Positions 37,155 through 41,502 of a DNA stretch of 41,502 nt are shown piece by piece. Within the stretch, counting starts at the first letter, position 1; the number at the start of each line of letters is the position of its first letter. A program made the translations under genes and the position numbers. The notes beneath the pieces are model-generated. The model did no database searches. It saw only the letters and a program-made list of their open reading frames with translations, and had not been told where the DNA came from. The DNA is from an uncultured bacterium (GTDB lineage: Bacteria; Verrucomicrobiota; Kiritimatiellia; RFP12; UBA1067). The DNA is taken from positions 1-41,502 of the forward strand of contig CACWJS010000011.1 of NCBI GenBank assembly GCA_902761275.1, given 5' to 3'.

Positions 37155-40100
37155 CTAATAGAGCTTCTTGCCGTAGACGAGCAGCTTGTTAAGGTGGTAG
37201 ACTTCGTCCTTCGCGTCGGGAACGCGGCGGATGCGGATATAACGCGCACGAGGCGCGGACGATCTCAAGTCGATGCGGTAGGTGTCGCGCACTTGGTCGT
37301 CGCGATGAACAGTTGTCCAATCCGAACCATCCTCGGAAATCTGAAGTTCGAGCGGCGCCTGACGGTGACGATTCTGCCACCCCGCCTTGTTCTCGGCGAC
37401 TACTCCGCACACCGCGACGGGTCCTGGGAGCATCACGACTGCCCAGGGCGACTTCTCCTTCGCCGTATGGAAACCATTCTCGCCGCACGGCGTCGCGTCG
37501 ATGCAGCGGGCGTAGTTCTTCGGCTTGTCCCATCCGCTCGTTGACGAAGTCTTGAGCAGCCCTTCTGCCGAGACAAGCAGCCCGCCAAAGTCACTCGTGG
37601 AATAGGGCTTGCCGTTGCCCTTATATGGCTCAAGCTTGTCCTGCAGCAGCGCAATCTGGCGGAAGGCCTCGAGATTGTCAGACTTCGACGCGCCGAGCAT
37701 CAGCGGATTGAAGTCGAGAGCAGAGCCAGCGCCGTCCTTCGCCTTTTCCGCGACAACCTCGCCAAGCGTCTTGATGTAGACGGCGGAAAGTCCCGTGTTG
37801 CCCATCATGACGTCGCCGCCCCAGCCAAGCACCTGCGTAAAGTAGTTCTTAGTTCCGTACTGTGCGAGAAGCATCGCCTTAAGGACTGGCACCACAAACT
37901 CGACATCAGAGCCGAGTGGCTTTGCCCACTCTTCGAGCATCTTCTTGAAGTCGGCTTCCTCCTGTATTTGCTCGTCGCTCTGCCGCAGCAACGGCGCAAA
38001 TGCGACAAGCTCGTCTGCAAGAGCCCGCTTACCCTTCTCCTTCATAACGCGCGCGAAGTAGGGGGTAAGGAAATCCCAGACCGGCTGTCGGCCCGTCTTC
38101 ATCCCACGCGAGCAGCCACGCACCCACGTCCGCATTGTGTCGATCGACGCGCCTGTGCGGTCAACCCAGTCGCCGTACGCCTTCCACGCGCCGTAGTGCG
38201 CCGGCCAAGAGCGGCAGGCCTGCTGAAAATACGCCTCCACGTCGGACGACTTTAGCCCTCGTTCCTCGGCTATGACCGCAAGCTCCAAAAGCCGGTTGGC
38301 GGCATGGCGCTTCTCGCGGTCGCCGCGAAATGTCTTTTCGATGGAGACGGAATACTGCCAGGGGTGCTTGTTCCAGAAGCAAAGATGCATCTGCGAATGG
38401 CCGGTTACGCTATAGTCGACCTCCCATCGCCCACTCGGGAGTCGACGCGTGTAGGCGCAGTGACCCGGCTGCCCCGCAGTAGTCGAGGGGAGCCCGTGGG
38501 CGTTGGAGACTGCGCTTCCGAACTTCGAGAGCTCTCCGCACACGCCGCCAACGATCTGCGAATACTTTCTTTTCGGCCATTCGCCCGCAGTCGCCCACGG
38601 CTTGTAGTAGAGCGGGCCATGAACGGAATCGCCAAAGCAGTTTGACAAGCGATACTGTATCATCCAGCACGCACCGCCATACTCCCTGCTCGGCAGGTTC
38701 ACGAACTTGTCGAGATGTCGCTGCTGCGCCGCCATGTTGTCGGCACTCGCCGTGCCGTGACCCTGGTGCAAGGCGAAGCGCCAGATCCAGACCGGCTGCG
38801 AATAGGCGCTCTTGTGTAGACGTCCCGCCTTCGCCGTCGCGCGATAGGCATCGAGGACATCGGCAAGCCATGCCTCGTCCTTGTCGGGATAGTTGAGCGC
38901 AAGCGCAGTCATAAAGCGACGACCTTCGTTGTTCATGAACGCGCCGTCCGCAAACGGAACCCACCTGCCGTTATCCTGGAAAACAAGCGACTCAAGCGCA
39001 AGAACAGCCGCCGCGCCATCGCCAGGACCGTCGCCGGCGCGCGCCCAGCCGTCGGAGCTGTTTGCAGGGAACGTGCCGCTCCACGCAAAGTCCTCAAGCC
39101 ATGCGCGGTCGTTCATAAACGCCTTGACGAACAAAGCCGAGCCCGGTCGCGAAACGAGGTCGTCCCAGCCCTTCTGCCCTATTAGCCGCAAAACTGCATG
39201 GCGTGCGACAGCCAGCTTTTGCTGCTCATTTAGGGCGGCTGTCGGCTTAATCTTGCTGATAACGCCCTTCAACTGTTCAAGCGCAAACGGCGGCTTCTCG
39301 CTGCGCGAATCGACGTCTGGGCGCGGCCGAACTGCCGCGTGCGGGAGCCCCTTCGACTCGTACTTCTCGCCGTCCATCATCAGCCGTCCCAGCGCATACT
39401 GCCCCCAGAAAGTGCTTCGCCCGAGCTCAAGCGCGGCCTTTAGCGCGGCCTTGCCTTCCGGCTTGATTGGCTTGTCGGTTCCGTCAGTTGTCGCGGCATA
39501 TTCCATTATCTTGACGAGCTGGCGCTGGCTGGCGCTGAAATGGAGAGTGGGGATGCGGCGAAAGCCGTCGAAGAACGCAGTAGAGCCGTCCTTTCTCTCG
39601 GCCGTCACTTTCTCGACCATCGCGACTCCCTTGTAGTCGTCGATCTCGAAATGCTTTACCCAGCCGAAGGAGTCGTTCGCATCAAGCGCAGAAAGCGCCT
39701 TCCATTCGTCTGACCAGCCGCATTTGCCCTTGATTATCTCGTCCCTGTGAAACTGCCCCACCATCGGCATGAGCTTGTCAAACGCCGCACCGTATGAGTC
39801 GGCGGCATTTGAGCCCTTCAGCGCCGCGGCCTTTTTGAAAAGCACCTCCGCCTGATCCTTCCGAGCCGTCAATTTCTCTACGGCTCCGGCAAGTTTCTCG
39901 GCGGTGATGTCTTGCGGAACGTTTTCGATCTGCGCGAAGAACCGGAGTGGCGTGCCAGGCGCGTAGCATGTTATAGCGGGGAATCGTTTCGTTTTGACGA
40001 GAATGTCGGATACAACGGCGTTAGACTCCTTTACTGCATCAGTCGGCTCCTCCATCTCGTCGTAAACCGCGAAGATATACTTCGAGCCGACCTCACGCCG

Positions 40101-40286
40101 GAACTCGGCACTTTCAAACACCCTGCGCACCTTCTCGCCGCTGACGCACCAGTCGCTGCCGGTCTGAAGGACGAGAACGCCCTTCCCTGCTCGCGCAGCC
40201 AGAACGTCTACCTTGGGCTCGGCGGCAAAAAGAGACGCTCCAAACGCCAGAGAAACAGCAAGGACAAATCTCGCGGCAAGTTTCAT
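37155..40286 (-). CDS. Large secreted protein: thioredoxin-like N-terminus and C-terminal F5/8 type C domain
   Basis: 1043 residues. A signal peptide of about 22 residues ends ASLFAAEP. Residues about 23-135 resemble a thioredoxin fold (GVLVLQTGSDWCVSGEKVRR), with a single cysteine in place of CXXC, so redox activity is doubtful. The long middle part is helical and unrecognised, perhaps repeat-like (AAFDKLMPM, LELGRSTFWGQYALGRLMMD). Residues about 905-1043 match a discoidin/F5/8 type C carbohydrate-binding domain (LELQISEDGSDWTTVHRDDQ, ARYIRIRRVPDAKDEVYHLN). The domain mix suggests binding of extracellular glycans. It converges on gltB with nine bases between stops. The ATG is six bases below a TATAAT box. 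Confidence 0.75.
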   Translation of the reverse strand: MKLAARFVLAVSLAFGASLFAAEPKVDVLAARAGKGVLVLQTGSDWCVSGEKVRRVFESAEFRREVGSKYIFAVYDEMEEPTDAVKESNAVVSDILVKTKRFPAITCYAPGTPLRFFAQIENVPQDITAEKLAGAVEKLTARKDQAEVLFKKAAALKGSNAADSYGAAFDKLMPMVGQFHRDEIIKGKCGWSDEWKALSALDANDSFGWVKHFEIDDYKGVAMVEKVTAERKDGSTAFFDGFRRIPTLHFSASQRQLVKIMEYAATTDGTDKPIKPEGKAALKAALELGRSTFWGQYALGRLMMDGEKYESKGLPHAAVRPRPDVDSRSEKPPFALEQLKGVISKIKPTAALNEQQKLAVARHAVLRLIGQKGWDDLVSRPGSALFVKAFMNDRAWLEDFAWSGTFPANSSDGWARAGDGPGDGAAAVLALESLVFQDNGRWVPFADGAFMNNEGRRFMTALALNYPDKDEAWLADVLDAYRATAKAGRLHKSAYSQPVWIWRFALHQGHGTASADNMAAQQRHLDKFVNLPSREYGGACWMIQYRLSNCFGDSVHGPLYYKPWATAGEWPKRKYSQIVGGVCGELSKFGSAVSNAHGLPSTTAGQPGHCAYTRRLPSGRWEVDYSVTGHSQMHLCFWNKHPWQYSVSIEKTFRGDREKRHAANRLLELAVIAEERGLKSSDVEAYFQQACRSWPAHYGAWKAYGDWVDRTGASIDTMRTWVRGCSRGMKTGRQPVWDFLTPYFARVMKEKGKRALADELVAFAPLLRQSDEQIQEEADFKKMLEEWAKPLGSDVEFVVPVLKAMLLAQYGTKNYFTQVLGWGGDVMMGNTGLSAVYIKTLGEVVAEKAKDGAGSALDFNPLMLGASKSDNLEAFRQIALLQDKLEPYKGNGKPYSTSDFGGLLVSAEGLLKTSSTSGWDKPKNYARCIDATPCGENGFHTAKEKSPWAVVMLPGPVAVCGVVAENKAGWQNRHRQAPLELQISEDGSDWTTVHRDDQVRDTYRIDLRSSAPRARYIRIRRVPDAKDEVYHLNKLLVYGKKLY

Positions 40287-40292
40287 GATGCC

Positions 40293-40298
40293 ATTATA
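40293..40298 (-). promoter_or_regulatory. TATAAT box six bases before the F5/8-domain gene ATG
   Basis: Minus-strand GGTATAAT, six bases from the ATG at 40286, which puts the A of the ATG at the expected +1. No clear -35 hexamer is seen at 16-18 bases, and no Shine-Dalgarno sequence is present. Confidence 0.62.
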
Positions 40299-40321
40299 CC
40301 GCCATAACCGGCCGCCGGGGA

Positions 40322-41502
40322 TTAGTCCTCGGCGGGGACAGCGGGTGCGAGCGTCTCGAACTCGGCGGTCGAGCCGACATAGCCCGACATGACCTGCTCG
40401 AGCTCGCCCTTGACACGCGGGAACTCCACGTTCAGCCAGAACATGAGCGCGGCGTTCTTGTAGTCGTACTTCTCGGCGGCCTTGACGAAGAGTGCGGCGA
40501 CGATAAGCGCAATCGCCGCGTCGACGAGCTTCCTCGCGGAAAGGTCGTGGTAGGTCTTCGCGTCCTCGCGCGCCTTCACGAACTCAACAGCGTCGTCGAG
40601 CGCCTTCAAAAGCGCCGTCATTCGCGGATGCTCGCCGTGCCAGTCTTCCTTGCCGAGGATATCGGCGATAACTTCATGGACGAGACCGCCCGTGACGCCC
40701 GCAATCGCGGCGACGACCTGAAGCTGCGAAGTGCCCTCGTAGATCGTCGTGATGCGGCTGTCGCGGAGATACCGCTCGCACGGATAGTCCTTCATGAAGC
40801 CCGAGCCGCCGAGAACCGCAATCGCGCCTTGCGCGTTGCGCATCGAAAGCTCGGAGCCGTAGTACTTCGCCATCGGGGTGAGCATCTTGTTGAACGCCGC
40901 AGCCTTCTTGAGACGCGCGCGGACGGCCTGCGCCTCGGGCGTCCCCTTAAGCGACTCGAACTTCTTGCCGAGCCCCGCTTCAAGGTCGACGTTCTTCGCC
41001 GCGTAGTAGGTAAGTAGACGCGACGCCTGAAGCTCGACCGACATCGTCGACATAAGCTCGCGGAGCGCAGGGAACGTGTCGATCGTAACGCCAAACTGCT
41101 TTCTCGCCGCGGCATAATCGCGGGCAGCGCGGTAGGCGGCCTCTGCAATGCCAGTGCCTTGGGCGGCAATGCCCATGCGGGCGCCGTTCATAAGCGCCAT
41201 GACGTAGGTGATAAGACCACGCTTACGAAGACCAATCAGCTTCGCGGGCGCCTCGGTGAAGACCATTTCGCAAGTGGGCGAGCCGTGGATGCCGAGCTTG
41301 TTCTCGAGACGACGCACCTTGACCCACGGGCCCTTCTCGACGAGAAGGCAGCTTAGGCCGCGTCCGTCGCTGAACTCGGGCTCGGTGCGGGCGAGGACGA
41401 GAAGGACCTCGCCGCAGCCGTTGGTGATGAAGCGCTTGACGCCGTTGACGCGCCAGACGCCGTCCTTGTCCTGGTAGGCGGAAGTCTTGACGGACTGGAG
41501 GT
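40322..41502 (-). CDS. Acyl-CoA dehydrogenase with C-terminal extension (5' end missing)
   Basis: The reading frame is open to the right edge, so at least 393 codons are present and the start lies outside the window; a GTG at 41317 is internal. The visible part starts LQSVKTSAYQDKDGVWRVNG, then the flavin/substrate-binding ITNGCGEVLLVLAR and the C-terminal helical domain with AARDYAAARKQFG. The catalytic glutamate is expected in ITTIYEGTSQLQ. After the usual domain come about 140 more residues, as in the longer FadE-like sub-group. It oxidises acyl-CoA to enoyl-CoA with FAD. The upstream context is unseen; a leaderless-type gene follows it on the same strand. Confidence 0.93.
   Translation of the reverse strand, partial: LQSVKTSAYQDKDGVWRVNGVKRFITNGCGEVLLVLARTEPEFSDGRGLSCLLVEKGPWVKVRRLENKLGIHGSPTCEMVFTEAPAKLIGLRKRGLITYVMALMNGARMGIAAQGTGIAEAAYRAARDYAAARKQFGVTIDTFPALRELMSTMSVELQASRLLTYYAAKNVDLEAGLGKKFESLKGTPEAQAVRARLKKAAAFNKMLTPMAKYYGSELSMRNAQGAIAVLGGSGFMKDYPCERYLRDSRITTIYEGTSQLQVVAAIAGVTGGLVHEVIADILGKEDWHGEHPRMTALLKALDDAVEFVKAREDAKTYHDLSARKLVDAAIALIVAALFVKAAEKYDYKNAALMFWLNVEFPRVKGELEQVMSGYVGSTAEFETLAPAVPAED

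Overview
The window reads as a chromosomal segment of a GC-rich bacterium. It carries type III glutamine synthetase, a Bacteroidetes-like PurF, secreted F5/8-domain and nucleoside-hydrolase proteins, an LA_2272-like repeat protein and several TATAAT boxes set almost on the start codon. This would fit an uncultured member of the Verrucomicrobiota/Kiritimatiellota/Lentisphaerota group, but that placement is an inference and no 16S gene is present. No transposase, phage gene or CRISPR array is visible.

Layout. (1) 1-1592, minus strand: the 5' end of a secreted glycosidase-like lipoprotein gene, tRNA-Tyr, yebC and infA. (2) 1602-8804, minus: an operon with ATGA-type overlaps, alkaline phosphatase - YibE/F membrane protein - uvrB - hybrid histidine kinase. 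(3) 8821-15167, minus: an operon of EEP-family lipoprotein, a frameshift-split hypothetical gene and a PlsC-type acyltransferase, then single genes for aconitase, nucleoside hydrolase and an LA_2272-like surface-repeat protein. (4) 15201-37145: a glutamine island. glnA(GSIII)-purF-carA-pyrG-carB run leftward and glnK-amtB-porin, then gltD-glmS-gltB, run rightward. (5) 37155-41502, minus: a large secreted protein with an F5/8 type C domain, and a partial acyl-CoA dehydrogenase.

The island gathers ammonium uptake (AmtB), its PII regulator, glutamine synthesis (GlnA), glutamate synthesis (GltBD) and the main glutamine-consuming amidotransferases (PurF, CarAB, CtpS, GlmS). Three near-perfect sigma-54 promoters (26036-26051 minus, 26336-26351 plus, 29220-29235 plus) precede glnA, glnK and gltD, so the island looks like one nitrogen regulon.

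The most unusual signal is more than twenty short interspersed repeats of about ten sequence families. Many are built as hairpins whose arms are short tandem units. They occur only between about 15.8 and 36.6 kb. Most lie in frame inside essential enzymes: CarB has three, CarA three, CtpS three, PurF two, GltD one and GltB seven. They add extra peptides without breaking the reading frame. This resembles Rickettsia palindromic elements in protein genes and cyanobacterial short tandemly repeated repeats, but with many families intermixed and sometimes nested.

A second theme is promoter architecture. In the flanking regions six genes have a TATAAT/TAAAAT box ending only 6-9 bases before the ATG, most with a -35-like hexamer 17 bases upstream, which predicts leaderless mRNAs.
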